Assembly: GCA_014218215.1 (NCBI GenBank)
Contig: CP043652.1
Span: forward strand, 1 to 64,000
Source: Geodermatophilaceae bacterium NBWT11
Lineage (GTDB): Bacteria; Actinomycetota; Actinomycetes; Mycobacteriales; Geodermatophilaceae
Reading direction: 5' to 3'
Length of the DNA stretch: 64,000 nucleotides
The notes below the pieces were generated by a model, which saw only the letters and a program-made list of their open reading frames with translations, had not been told where the DNA came from and searched no databases. Of the stretch, positions 17,801 to 25,063 are shown piece after piece; positions within the stretch are counted from its first letter, which is position 1; every line of letters begins with the position of its first letter. A program made the translations under genes and the position numbers.

Positions 17801-17881
17801 GCCCAGCACCGTCAGCCCGGCGACCAGGACGACGAGCACCACGACCAGCAGCCGCGCCTGGACCCGGCTGCGGGCGATCAC
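14843..17881 (-). CDS. FtsX-like ABC transporter permease (first permease)
   Basis: A 1,012-residue permease with an N-terminal membrane anchor (LLVVVLVVLVAGLTVLGSCA), a large extracytoplasmic domain, a cluster of membrane segments with the FtsX motif LLGTRGATRRQLVTRALPEA, a second soluble domain, and a C-terminal FtsX block ending VDVAGALREGAP. It is larger than typical LolC/E proteins. Coupled by GTGA on both sides, it forms a transporter with the other permease and the two ATPases, probably as a heterodimer. Confidence 0.85.
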   Translation of the reverse strand: MIARSRVQARLLVVVLVVLVAGLTVLGSCALLLTGGADRARQSSLAQAPADELAVEVVLTDLTADPLPDVSAAGDALTGALAPVPPRTSTWVTSTLRDLPPGADPRRLGWLAGVDDLTDRADLVAGSWAGAPTDGAPWPAVLPVAAAQALGLALGDTVTLEPSTGLDDAGDTAPVTVVLVGLVEPRADGGWDRDRLDGAGSVRDLEFGVFSRIRVPAAGPFLVDPAALLAAGAGVERVSLLAAPDVAAAAPAAVDRVAAGLAGLTQAVRATTDATSRVGAPLATTLAGTADRQADTRGAVLAVGLVVGLLTVAALGTAARVLGDRRLGETALLGTRGATRRQLVTRALPEAVVLVALGALVAVPLAVLVTRLLLADRLPGSDAGPLLPAGLLLPVLVVAVLLAVGLAVAATRVPAGGRSAGRGPVARSGTDLLLVGLAVVAVLGLGGATGADPLLVVAPALVLLAGAALLLRVPPLLAGAADRRAVRGRSLVPVLVAGDLARRPLASGAAALLVLATAAAVAATGVDATWRVSQADQADLRVGSDLAVPAVPGVDGDAVLAATGGTVSPVTEQPVSLGSVLGTGDDGAVPRLVAVDTAHAGEVLRGRLPDGDDWSSVTAGLVPSPARGIPGPGAVSVAGTVRGASVTATPTLVLADPTGARSTLEGAEVPLDGAPHEAGVSVPAGRSVVGVVLDLSLDGPVADEESTAPLTLDVTLPGAAPDWTATAPGEDGTITDPQLADDGLQLTGRVFPQGLTSGDARVVLAADPAPALLPVVLSAGLAADLGAAAGDRVGLTVGDAPVQAQVAGVVPDVPSVPGGPAVLTDVEALARAVLATGDLAPLTQAWWVGHPTTTDLPGAQSRAALTDQLRTGPLQVGLPTALGLLAAGAVALGVTGTVLQAAAVRSGRRSEVARLLGTGVPRRTVRAVLLLQHAVGTVLAVLLGAVVGVAGTALVGPALTGAAVPEPTVALPWVPWALLVAGLAVVGIAVVLPAVRALLRVDVAGALREGAP

Positions 17882-18558
17882 CCGCCGACCAGTCGGCCGT
17901 CGACCACCTGCACGGCCCGGTCGGCCAGCGCGATCATCACCGGGTCGTGCGTGGAGACCAGCGCGGTGACGCCCTCGGCCTCCACGATGCCGCGCACCAG
18001 CGCCATCACGGCCAGCCCGGTCTCCCGGTCCAGCTGCCCGGTGGGTTCGTCGGCCACCAGCAGCCGGGGCGACCCGGCCAGCGCCCGGGCCAGGGCCACC
18101 CGCTGCTGCTGGCCGCCGGAGAGCTCGTCGGGCCGCTGGGTGGCGTGCGGGGTGAGCCCGACCAGGTCCAGCAGCCGGGCCACCCGCTGCTCCCGCTCCG
18201 CCGCGGGCAGCCGGCGCAGCCGCAGCGGGACGCCGACGTTCTCCGCCGCGGTCAGCACCGGGACCAGCCCGAAGGTCTGGAACACCGAGGAGACGACGTC
18301 GCGGCGCAGCGTCACCAGTCCGTCGTCGTCCAGGGCCCCGACGTCGGTGCCGGCGACGGTCACGGTGCCGGCGTCGGGCCGGTCCAGCCCGCCGACCAGG
18401 TTCAGCAGCGTCGTCTTGCCCGACCCCGACCGGCCCACCAGCGCCACCAGCTCGCCGGGCGCGATCTGCAGGGACACCCCGCGCAGCGCGTGCACGGCCG
18501 TCGCCCCGTGCCCGAAGGAGCGGTGCACGTCGACCAGCTCGACCATCGGGTCGCTCAC
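17878..18558 (-). CDS. ABC transporter ATP-binding protein (LolD/MacB type)
   Basis: A 226-residue ATPase: Walker A GRSGSGKTT (42-50), Q-loop VFQTFGLVPV, signature LSGGQQQR, Walker B LLVADEPTG and switch His in STHDP. This is the canonical ATPase of FtsX-type exporters. Its GTG start overlaps the stop of the other ATPase (GTGA). All residues needed for ATP hydrolysis are present. Confidence 0.93.
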   Translation of the reverse strand: MSDPMVELVDVHRSFGHGATAVHALRGVSLQIAPGELVALVGRSGSGKTTLLNLVGGLDRPDAGTVTVAGTDVGALDDDGLVTLRRDVVSSVFQTFGLVPVLTAAENVGVPLRLRRLPAAEREQRVARLLDLVGLTPHATQRPDELSGGQQQRVALARALAGSPRLLVADEPTGQLDRETGLAVMALVRGIVEAEGVTALVSTHDPVMIALADRAVQVVDGRLVGG

Positions 18559-19427
18559 GCGCCACCGTCGCGGTGCACGGCCACGTGGTCGGCCTCCAGG
18601 GTCAGCCGCACCCGTCGGGTGAGGTCCAGCGCCGTCCGGTACTCCGCGGGCAGCTGCATCCGCCCCGCCCGGTCCAGCACGGCGAACTCCTCGGCGACGG
18701 TGTCCTCGCCCTGGGTGCGTCGGAGGACCTCGCTGGCGGTGCGGCCGTCCCGGATGGCGACGGTGCGCTCGACCTGGTCGCTCACCGTCGGGTCGTGGGT
18801 GACGACCACGACCGTCGTCCCCAGGTCGCGGTTGACCGTGCGCAGCGCCTCGTAGACCTGCTGCGAGCTGGTGGTGTCCAGCTCGCCGGTGGGCTCGTCG
18901 GCCAGCAGCAGCGCCGGGGCGTTGGCGAGCCCGACGGCGATGGCCACCCGCTGCTGCTCACCGCCCGAGCAGGCGGCCGGACGACGGTCGGCGACGTGCG
19001 CCACGCCGACCAGCTCCAGCAGCTCGGCGGCCCGGGCTGCCCGGGTGCCCTTCGGTGTGCCGGCCAGGGCCAGCGGCAGGACGACGTTCTCCGTGGCGGT
19101 GAGGTACGGCACCAGGTTGCGCGCGGTCTGCTGCCAGACGAAGCCGACCACCTCGCGGCGGTAGGCCACCCGGTCGCGGCGGCTGAGTCCGGTCAGGTCC
19201 CACGGGCCCACGGTGACCCGGCCGGCGGTGGGGGCGTCGATGCCCGCCAGCACCGCGAGCAGCGTGGACTTGCCCGAACCGGAGGCACCGACGACGGCGA
19301 GCACCTCGCCGGGGTCGACCACCAGGTCCAGCCCCTGCAGCGCCTGCACCTCGACCGAGCCGGTGCGGTGGATGCGGACCAGGGACTCGCAGACGACGAG
19401 GGGCTCCCCCGCCAGCACCGCCGTCAT
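18555..19427 (-). CDS. ABC transporter ATP-binding protein with AbrB-like C-terminal extension
   Basis: A 290-residue ATPase, first gene of the operon. Walker A is GASGSGKST (48-56), the signature is CSGGEQQR (153-160, Cys in place of Leu), Walker B is LLLADEP (173-179) and the switch is THDP (210-213). Residues 248-288 (FAVLDRAGRMQLPAEYRTAL...) look like a SpoVT/AbrB swapped-hairpin domain, which usually binds DNA or antitoxin partners; here it may regulate or dimerise the ATPase. The ATG at 19427 is preferred because GGGAG lies a few bases upstream of it. Confidence 0.88.
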   Translation of the reverse strand: MTAVLAGEPLVVCESLVRIHRTGSVEVQALQGLDLVVDPGEVLAVVGASGSGKSTLLAVLAGIDAPTAGRVTVGPWDLTGLSRRDRVAYRREVVGFVWQQTARNLVPYLTATENVVLPLALAGTPKGTRAARAAELLELVGVAHVADRRPAACSGGEQQRVAIAVGLANAPALLLADEPTGELDTTSSQQVYEALRTVNRDLGTTVVVVTHDPTVSDQVERTVAIRDGRTASEVLRRTQGEDTVAEEFAVLDRAGRMQLPAEYRTALDLTRRVRLTLEADHVAVHRDGGA

Positions 19428-19667
19428 CACGCTCCCGTCCGGGTGCGACCCGCACCGGGCGGGGATGTTAGCGCGCTCACACCACCGGTCGTTGCGTCGC
19501 GCACCCGTACCGGTCCCAGCCGTCCCACCCGCACCAGGTCCGCCCGGGGCCCGGTGCGCCTCCCCCGGCGGCTCGGCCGTCGTCCCTAGCGTCGGCGGCG
19601 AACCCGCAGGACCGGCCGACGACGCCCGGCTCCGCACGTCCGAGCCCCGCCTGATCCGGAGAACGAC

Positions 19668-19943
19668 ATGATCCGTCTGAAGAAGTCCCCCGCCGACGTC
19701 GCCGTCACCTTCGCCCTCGAGGAGCAGGCCGTGCCCGGCCCGGTCTCCGTCGTCGGTGACTTCAACGGCTGGACCCCCGGCACCCACGTGCTGAAGAAGC
19801 GCAGCAACGGCACCCGCAGCGTCGTGGTCAAGCTGCCCGCCGGCGAGCCGGTGCGCTTCCGCTACCTGGCCGACGGCGGCCTGTGGTTCGACGACCCGCA
19901 GGCCCACGCGCACGACACCCAGGGCTCGCTGCTCCACCTCTGA
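19668..19943 (+). CDS. Small stand-alone CBM48 (glycogen-binding/isoamylase N-like) protein
   Basis: A 91-residue protein that is nothing but an early-set, CBM48/AMPK-beta-like domain: VSVVGDFNGWTPGTHVLKKRSNGTRS and FRYLADGGLWFDDP are the classic motifs. Stand-alone copies occur in many actinobacteria with no known partner; binding to glycogen or alpha-glucan is likely. No catalytic domain is attached. The start ATG is supported by GGAGA nine bases upstream. Confidence 0.82.
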   Translation: MIRLKKSPADVAVTFALEEQAVPGPVSVVGDFNGWTPGTHVLKKRSNGTRSVVVKLPAGEPVRFRYLADGGLWFDDPQAHAHDTQGSLLHL

Positions 19944-20098
19944 GGGTCCCGCCCGTCGCCGGACAGCCCCCGGACCAGCACGTTCCGCAGTCGCCGCGCG
20001 CGACGGTCCCGTTCCGGCGGCGCGGCACCCGCCGTTCCCGGAACCCCACCCGAGACTCCAGGGGCCTGGAAGTCGGGGGCGGTCGGACGGGGGACGAC

Positions 20099-20230
20099 GT
20101 GACGGACGTGCTGTGGACGGTGCTGGGCACCGGTGCGCTGGCAGGAGTCGTGCTGGGGTACGAGCTCGGGCAGATCCGGGGCGCCCGGCGGGCGGCGCGG
20201 AACAGCTACCGGTCGGTGCGCGGACGCTAG
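20099..20230 (+). CDS. Small single-pass membrane protein (hypothetical)
   Basis: A possible 43-residue protein: one membrane segment (VLWTVLGTGALAGVVLGYELG) followed by a basic tail (RGARRAARNSYRSVRGR), consistent with an inside C-terminus. The frame extends upstream without a clear start; the GTG at 20099 follows CGGGGGACGAC. It has no recognisable family. Confidence 0.4.
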   Translation: MTDVLWTVLGTGALAGVVLGYELGQIRGARRAARNSYRSVRGR

Positions 20231-20255
20231 GCACCTGCTGGCAGGCTCGACCGTC

Positions 20256-20486
20256 GTGATCACCCTCGCCTCGACCGTGACCGCCGCCGCCGCGCAGACC
20301 GCCGGCTTCGTCCTCGGCGCGGTGGTCTTCGTGGCCGTCGCGGTCGTGATGATCGTGGGCGGGCTGCGGATCCGCCGCCGGGGCACCGCCGGCGCCCAGG
20401 TGGGCGGCATCGTGCTCGTCGTCCTGGGTGCGCTCCTGGTCCTGGGGGCGCTGGCGAACCTGGCCGGCGGGACGACCGCCCCCTGA
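20256..20486 (+). CDS. Small two-pass membrane protein (hypothetical)
   Basis: A 76-residue protein with two hydrophobic helices (GFVLGAVVFVAVAVVMIVGGL and VGGIVLVVLGALLVLGALANLAG) joined by a basic loop (RIRRRGTAGAQ). The loop should face the cytoplasm. No family is assigned. A perfect palindromic terminator follows the stop. Confidence 0.55.
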   Translation: MITLASTVTAAAAQTAGFVLGAVVFVAVAVVMIVGGLRIRRRGTAGAQVGGIVLVVLGALLVLGALANLAGGTTAP

Positions 20487-20493
20487 GACACGA

Positions 20494-20529
20494 CAGAGCC
20501 CCCGCGACCGGCCGGTCGCGGGGGCTCTG
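20494..20529. terminator. Perfect 36-bp palindromic terminator
   Basis: CAGAGCCCCCGCGACCGG and its exact complement sit back to back (18-bp arms, no spacer) between convergent genes. Flanking ACGA/TCGT extends the pairing after a small bulge. It should stop transcription from both sides. Confidence 0.8.
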
Positions 20530-20546
20530 CTGTCGTGCCGGAGCCG

Positions 20547-21773
20547 TCAGGCAGCGGCCTTCAGCTCGGCGGTCTGCCGCTGCCACTCGCGGTGCGCCTC
20601 GCGACGGACCTTGGGGCCACCGGTGGTCAGCTTGTAGAGCTTGGCGACCTGCACCGGGGCGTTCTTCGGCGTCGTCGCGGCCATCCAGCCGTTGGGCAGG
20701 GAGAGCCGGAAGACCTTGTGCCAGGCGCTCGCGACCTGCTTGGGCAGCGAGGCCGTGTGGTACCGCAGGCCGTACTCGTCGAAGATCGCGCGGACCTTCG
20801 GGGCGATCTCGGCGTACCGGTTGCTCGGCAGGTCGGGGAACAGGTGGTGCTCGACCTGGTGGCTCAGGTTCCCGGTCATGACGTGCATGGCCTTGGAGCC
20901 GGAGATGTTCGCCGAGCCCAGCATCTGACGCAGGTACCACTCACCGCGGGTCTCGCCCTCGATGGAGGTCTTCTCGTAGGTCTCGACGCCCTCGGGGAAG
21001 TGCCCGCACATGATCACCGAGTGCGACCACAGGTTGCGCACCAGGTTGGCGACGAAGTTCGCGGCCAGGGTCGGCACGAAGCTGGGGCCCGACAGCGCCG
21101 GGTGCACCAGGTAGTCCTTGGTGGCCTGCTTGCGGATCTTGTTCAGCACGGCCTTGCCGCGGGCCCGGAAGGCCGGGTCCTTGCGGCGCTCCTCGGTGGC
21201 CAGGTTCTTGCCCAGCTCGAGGTCGTAGGCCGCGATCCCGTACTCGAAGAAGCAGGCGTTGACGAAGTTCCACAGCGGCTGCAGCAGGTAGAGCGGGACC
21301 CACTTCTGGTCCTCGTCGACCCGCATGATCCCGTAGCCGAGGTCGTTGTCCTTGCCGATCACGTTGGTGTACGTGTGGTGCAGCTCGTTGTGCGAGTGCT
21401 TCCACTGCTCGGCCGGGCTGGCCATGTCCCACTCCCACGTCGTGGAGTGGATCTTCGGGTCGCGCATCCAGTCCCACTGCCCGTGCAGGATGTTGTGCCC
21501 GATCTCCATGTTCTCGAGGATCTTGGCGACCGAGAGGCCCGCCGTCCCCACGACCCAGGCCGGCGGGAACTTCGACACCAGCAGCACCGCGCGGCTGGCG
21601 ATCTCGATCTTGCGCTGGACGTCGATCACCTTGCGGATGTAGGCGGCGTCGTCGGCACCGCGGCTGTCCACGATCTCCTGGCGGATGGCGTCCAGTCGAC
21701 GGCCGATGTCCTCGACGTCGGTGGCCGACAGCGCGGCGATCGGGTTCTCGGACTTCTTCTGCAGTGCGGTCAC
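20547..21773 (-). CDS. Membrane fatty-acid (acyl-CoA) desaturase, DesA3-like
   Basis: A 408-residue di-iron desaturase with all three histidine boxes: GHNILH (92-97), HSHNELHH (126-133) and HQVEHH (305-310). Two hydrophobic stretches, SRAVLLVSKFPPAWVVGTAGL and ACFFEYGIAAYDL, could span the membrane. The family introduces a cis double bond in stearoyl- or palmitoyl-CoA using electrons from a flavo-iron-sulfur reductase, which is the gene immediately upstream in the same operon (43-bp gap), as in M. tuberculosis DesA3/Rv3230c. The GTG start has GAGGAG upstream. Confidence 0.93.
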   Translation of the reverse strand: MTALQKKSENPIAALSATDVEDIGRRLDAIRQEIVDSRGADDAAYIRKVIDVQRKIEIASRAVLLVSKFPPAWVVGTAGLSVAKILENMEIGHNILHGQWDWMRDPKIHSTTWEWDMASPAEQWKHSHNELHHTYTNVIGKDNDLGYGIMRVDEDQKWVPLYLLQPLWNFVNACFFEYGIAAYDLELGKNLATEERRKDPAFRARGKAVLNKIRKQATKDYLVHPALSGPSFVPTLAANFVANLVRNLWSHSVIMCGHFPEGVETYEKTSIEGETRGEWYLRQMLGSANISGSKAMHVMTGNLSHQVEHHLFPDLPSNRYAEIAPKVRAIFDEYGLRYHTASLPKQVASAWHKVFRLSLPNGWMAATTPKNAPVQVAKLYKLTTGGPKVRREAHREWQRQTAELKAAA

Positions 21774-21816
21774 GGGGTTCTCCTCGCGATGGGGTCGAGC
21801 GGGGGGTCGAGCAGGG

Positions 21817-22923
21817 TCAGTGGTCGATGTCGCAGGCGCCCGCGGCGGCGCTGATGCAGGTCTGCACCAGCACGCCGTCCCCGGGCGCGGCGACGGTGAG
21901 CTCGCCGGTGCGCAGGTCGCGGACGGCGCCCTCGCGCAGCGGGAGCACGCAGCCGTAGCAGATGCCCATCCGGCAGCCGCTGGGCATGAGGACGCCGGCG
22001 TCCTCCGCGGCGTCCAGGATCGGGGTGGCGCCGTCGGCCTGGACGACGGAGCCGGTGCGGCCGAAGGTGACCGTGCCGCCCTCGCCGGTGACCAGCACCC
22101 GTGGGCGGAAGCGCTCGGTGTGCAGCCGGTCGGCGGCGCCCTCGGCGGCCCAGTGCTCCTCGAGCGCCTCGAGCATCCCGACCGGGCCGCAGGCCCAGGT
22201 GGTGCGCTCGGTCAGGTCGGGCACGAGCTCGGCGAGGTCGGCGGGCTTGAGCAGCCCGTCGACCTCGGTGTGCCGCTCGACGAGCCGGATCGACCCGGCC
22301 GCGGCCAGGGCGCGCAGCTCGGCGCCGAACACGACGTCGGCGGCGGTGGGTGCCGAGTGCACGACGACGACGTCGACGAGCTCGGTGAGGTGGTTGCGCA
22401 GCATGCCCATCACGGGGGTGATGCCCGAGCCGGCGGTGACGAACAGCGCCTTGGCGGGCCGGTCCTCCGGCAGCACGAACTCACCCGTGGCCTGGTCGAG
22501 CTGGACCACGGTGCCCGGCTGGAGCCGGCGCACGAGGTGGTTGCTGACCACGCCGTCCGGGATGGCCTTGACCGTGACGGTGATGCAGCCGTCGGTGCGG
22601 GTGCGGTCGGAGGTGACCGAGTACGCCCGCCACTGCCGGACGCCGTCGACGTCCACGCCGAGCCGGACGTACTGGCCGGGGACGTGCTCGCGCCACCCGC
22701 GGCCGGGCTGGATCACCAGCGTCGCGGCGTCGGCGGTCTCCGGACGCACCTCGACGACCCGGCCGCGCAGGTCGGCGCCCGAGCGGAGCGGGGCGAACAC
22801 GTCGAGGTAGTCGGTGGGCAGCAGCGGGGTGGTCGCCGCCTCCACGAGGCCCAGGACGCGGTCGCGCACCCGGTCACGCAGGCCGGGACGGGTCCCGGTC
22901 GGTCGCGGCTCGGTGGTGGTCAT
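21817..22923 (-). CDS. Ferredoxin reductase / 2Fe-2S flavoprotein partner of the desaturase
   Basis: A 368-residue oxidoreductase: FAD domain with RAYSVTSD, NAD(P) domain with FVTAGSGITPVMGML, and a C-terminal plant-type 2Fe-2S domain with cysteines in PSGCRMGICYGC and VQTC. It passes electrons from NADPH to the desaturase (as Rv3230c does for DesA3). ATG 22923 is taken as start; longer starts at 22968 or 22992 would overlap the divergent regulator's leader. It is likely controlled by that divergent PucR-like gene. Confidence 0.9.
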   Translation of the reverse strand: MTTTEPRPTGTRPGLRDRVRDRVLGLVEAATTPLLPTDYLDVFAPLRSGADLRGRVVEVRPETADAATLVIQPGRGWREHVPGQYVRLGVDVDGVRQWRAYSVTSDRTRTDGCITVTVKAIPDGVVSNHLVRRLQPGTVVQLDQATGEFVLPEDRPAKALFVTAGSGITPVMGMLRNHLTELVDVVVVHSAPTAADVVFGAELRALAAAGSIRLVERHTEVDGLLKPADLAELVPDLTERTTWACGPVGMLEALEEHWAAEGAADRLHTERFRPRVLVTGEGGTVTFGRTGSVVQADGATPILDAAEDAGVLMPSGCRMGICYGCVLPLREGAVRDLRTGELTVAAPGDGVLVQTCISAAAGACDIDH

Positions 22924-23038
22924 GGCCTGAGTCTGGTCGTTCGCACGGGCGAACTCCTGTGCCACCATGGTGAATCGGGACGGGTTTTTCACACCCGGCG
23001 AACAACGATCCCGGGAACTCCCCGGTCAGGAGGGTCCC

Positions 23039-24214
23039 GTGACGTTCGACGGCACCGTCAGGGAGGACCCCGCGTCCTCGGGCCTGCCCGTCGCGGTCGC
23101 CGCGGCCATCCGGGCCGACCTGCCCGGGGTCGCCGAGGCCACCGTGTCCGCGATCGTCGCCGAGGTCCCCGACTACGACGCGGCCTACTCCGACGGCATG
23201 GGCGCGGTGATCGAGAACGCCGTCCAGCTGGCGCTCGGCGGGTTCCTGGAGCTGGCCACCACCGGGGTCGAGGACGCTGCGAGCACCCCGATCCAGCCCG
23301 CTCTGGACGGCGCCTACGCGCTGGGCCGGGGTGAGGCCCGCGGCGGCCGCTCGATGGACGCGCTGCTCGGCGCCTACCGCGTCGGGGCCCGGGTGGCCTG
23401 GCGCGGGCTGGCCGCCAGCGCGGTCGCGCACGGGCTCACGGTGCAGCAGCTGGCCCGCTTCGCCGAGCTGGTCTTCGCCTACATCGACGCGCTGTCAGCC
23501 TCCAGCGTGGCCGGGCACGCCGACGAGCGGAACGCCAGCGGCCGGGTGCGCCAGCGCGTGCTGGAGCGCCTCGGGCTCCGGCTGCTCGCCGGCGGCACGG
23601 TCGAGGAGCTGACCGGCGCCGCCGAGCGGGCCGACTGGGACCCCCCGCGCACGCTGACCGCCGTGCTGCTGCCGGCCACCCGGGTGCGTGGCACCCTGGC
23701 GATGCTCGACCCGCGCACCCTCATGCCCAGCCTGGACGAGGTCGCCGTCCTGCTGGTGCCCGACGCCGAGGGCCCGGCCCGGGCAGCGCTGGTGCACGCG
23801 CTGCACGGCCGGGAGGCGCTGCTCGGCCCGGCCCGGCCGTGGTGGGACGTCGCCGGCTCGCACGCCCGCGCCTCCCGGGTGGCCGAGCTGCAGCTGCCCC
23901 GCCCCGACGCCGCCCCGCTGGACACCGAGGCGGTGCTGCCCGAGCTCGTGCTGCGCGCCGACGAGGCAGCCCTGGCCGACCTGCGCGCGCAGGTGCTCCA
24001 GCCGTTGGCCGACCTGCCCGAGGGCACCCGCGACAAGCTCACCGAGACCCTGCGCGCCTGGCTGCTGCACCACGGTCGCCGCGAGGCCGTCGCCGCCGAG
24101 CTGTTCGTGCACCCGCAGACCGTCCGCTACCGCATGGGCCAGCTCCGCGACCTCTTCGGCGACCAACTCGAGGACCCCCGCGCCGTCCTCTCCCTGACCC
24201 TCGCGCTGGCCTGA
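23039..24214 (+). CDS. PucR-like helix-turn-helix regulator
   Basis: A 391-residue regulator: an N-terminal RsbRD-like helical domain (LPGVAEATVSAIVAEVPDY..., about 25-160), a GGDEF-like middle, and a C-terminal PucR HTH (LRAWLLHHGRREAVAAELFVHPQTVRYRMGQLRDLFG). It is divergent from the desaturase/reductase operon, a layout that in related actinobacteria suggests control of desaturation. The GTG at 23039 has AGGAGGG four bases upstream and is preferred over an ATG at 22967. Confidence 0.82.
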   Translation: MTFDGTVREDPASSGLPVAVAAAIRADLPGVAEATVSAIVAEVPDYDAAYSDGMGAVIENAVQLALGGFLELATTGVEDAASTPIQPALDGAYALGRGEARGGRSMDALLGAYRVGARVAWRGLAASAVAHGLTVQQLARFAELVFAYIDALSASSVAGHADERNASGRVRQRVLERLGLRLLAGGTVEELTGAAERADWDPPRTLTAVLLPATRVRGTLAMLDPRTLMPSLDEVAVLLVPDAEGPARAALVHALHGREALLGPARPWWDVAGSHARASRVAELQLPRPDAAPLDTEAVLPELVLRADEAALADLRAQVLQPLADLPEGTRDKLTETLRAWLLHHGRREAVAAELFVHPQTVRYRMGQLRDLFGDQLEDPRAVLSLTLALA

Positions 24215-24266
24215 CCCCACCTGTCGGTCCCGGGATTCCGGAACAGCAACGGCTCAACTCAAGCGG

Positions 24267-24357
24267 GTGAGCTGGGGAAACTCCCCTTCACGGAGACCCG
24301 GGAGTCCCGATGTGAGCGACGGCGCACCAGGCGTCGGCAGCCGGACGGATCCGGCTG
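24267..24357 (+). promoter_or_regulatory. Structured 5' leader of the TasA-like/SipW operon
   Basis: Successive hairpins precede the tasA-like ATG: GTGA-gct-GGGGA / aac / TCCCC-tt-CAC (24267-24291), weak CGACG/CGTCG arms (24317-24336) and a perfect CAGCCGGA / CGGA / TCCGGCTG stem (24338-24357). Density and spacing suggest a regulated leader, but it matches no riboswitch class that I can recognise. Confidence 0.4.
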
Positions 24358-24381
24358 GGCCCACGATCACGGGAGACCCGC

Positions 24382-25020
24382 ATGTCCAGCACCGACCGTC
24401 CAGCCGCAGCGCCCGCGTCGTCCCGACGGCCCGGGCGCCGCGCCGCGCACCTGGCCACGGCAGGGGCGCTGACCCTGGCGGTCGCGGCGTCCGGCGGGCT
24501 GGTCTGGCAGTCCAGCAATGCCGCCTACTCCGCCCGCACCGCCAACCCGACCACCAGCTGGGCCACCGGCACCGTCGTCCTGACCGACGACGACACCGGC
24601 AGCGCCCTGTTCGCCGTCGGCGACGTGAAGCCCGGCCAGGACGGCTCCCGGTGCATCACGGTGACCTCCACCGGGTCGCTGCCCAGCGACGTGCGGCTCT
24701 ACGGCCTGGGCCTGCACAGCACCAACGGACTGGGCGACCACCTGGGCCTGCGCATCAGCATCGGCCAGGGCGGTGGGTTCGCCGACTGCACGGGCTTCAC
24801 CGAGACCGACGTCGTCTACGACGGACCGCTGTCCTCCTTCACCACCTCCAGCTACTCCGCCGGGCGCTCCCTGTGGCGGACCTCGGGCACACCGGCCGGG
24901 TCGGCGCAGGGCGAGCAGCGCACGTACCGGTTCTCCTACGTCCTCGATGCCGCCACCCCGGACTCCACCCAGGGCTCCGTCGCCTCGGTCGAGTTCGTCT
25001 GGGAGGCCCAGAACGACTGA
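24382..25020 (+). CDS. TasA/camelysin (CalY)-like secreted protein
   Basis: A 212-residue secreted protein. The signal region (LATAGALTLAVAASGGLVWQ, about 24-43) ends in SSNAAYSA, the cleavage context typical of SipW substrates. The mature part starts ARTANPTTSWATGTVVLTDDDTG and has the beta-sandwich pattern of TasA/CalY proteins, with KPGQDGSRCITVTSTGSL as the characteristic strand pair. In Bacillus such proteins form matrix fibres. Two cysteines (in SRCITV and ADCTGF) could pair. It is followed 43 bp downstream by a SipW-type peptidase, its likely processing enzyme. Confidence 0.78.
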   Translation: MSSTDRPAAAPASSRRPGRRAAHLATAGALTLAVAASGGLVWQSSNAAYSARTANPTTSWATGTVVLTDDDTGSALFAVGDVKPGQDGSRCITVTSTGSLPSDVRLYGLGLHSTNGLGDHLGLRISIGQGGGFADCTGFTETDVVYDGPLSSFTTSSYSAGRSLWRTSGTPAGSAQGEQRTYRFSYVLDAATPDSTQGSVASVEFVWEAQND

Positions 25021-25063
25021 CCGGCCCCCGTACCGACCCGACCCGACCCGACCAGGAGGACAC

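Noticed and set aside
13231-18622. Very long plus-strand frames across the ABC operon
   Set aside because: They are Arg/Pro/Ala/Gly-rich shadows of the minus-strand permease and ATPase genes, a common artefact at this GC content.
23839-24270. Plus-strand frame overlapping the PucR-like gene 3' end
   Set aside because: Arg/Ala/Pro-rich shadow; the PucR frame carries a clear helix-turn-helix to its stop.
24215-24381. Known c-di-GMP-I, c-di-AMP (ydaO) or SAM riboswitch
   Set aside because: I looked for their conserved cores (for example the GCAAACC/GACGCAAAG pair) and did not find them, so it is reported only as a structured leader.
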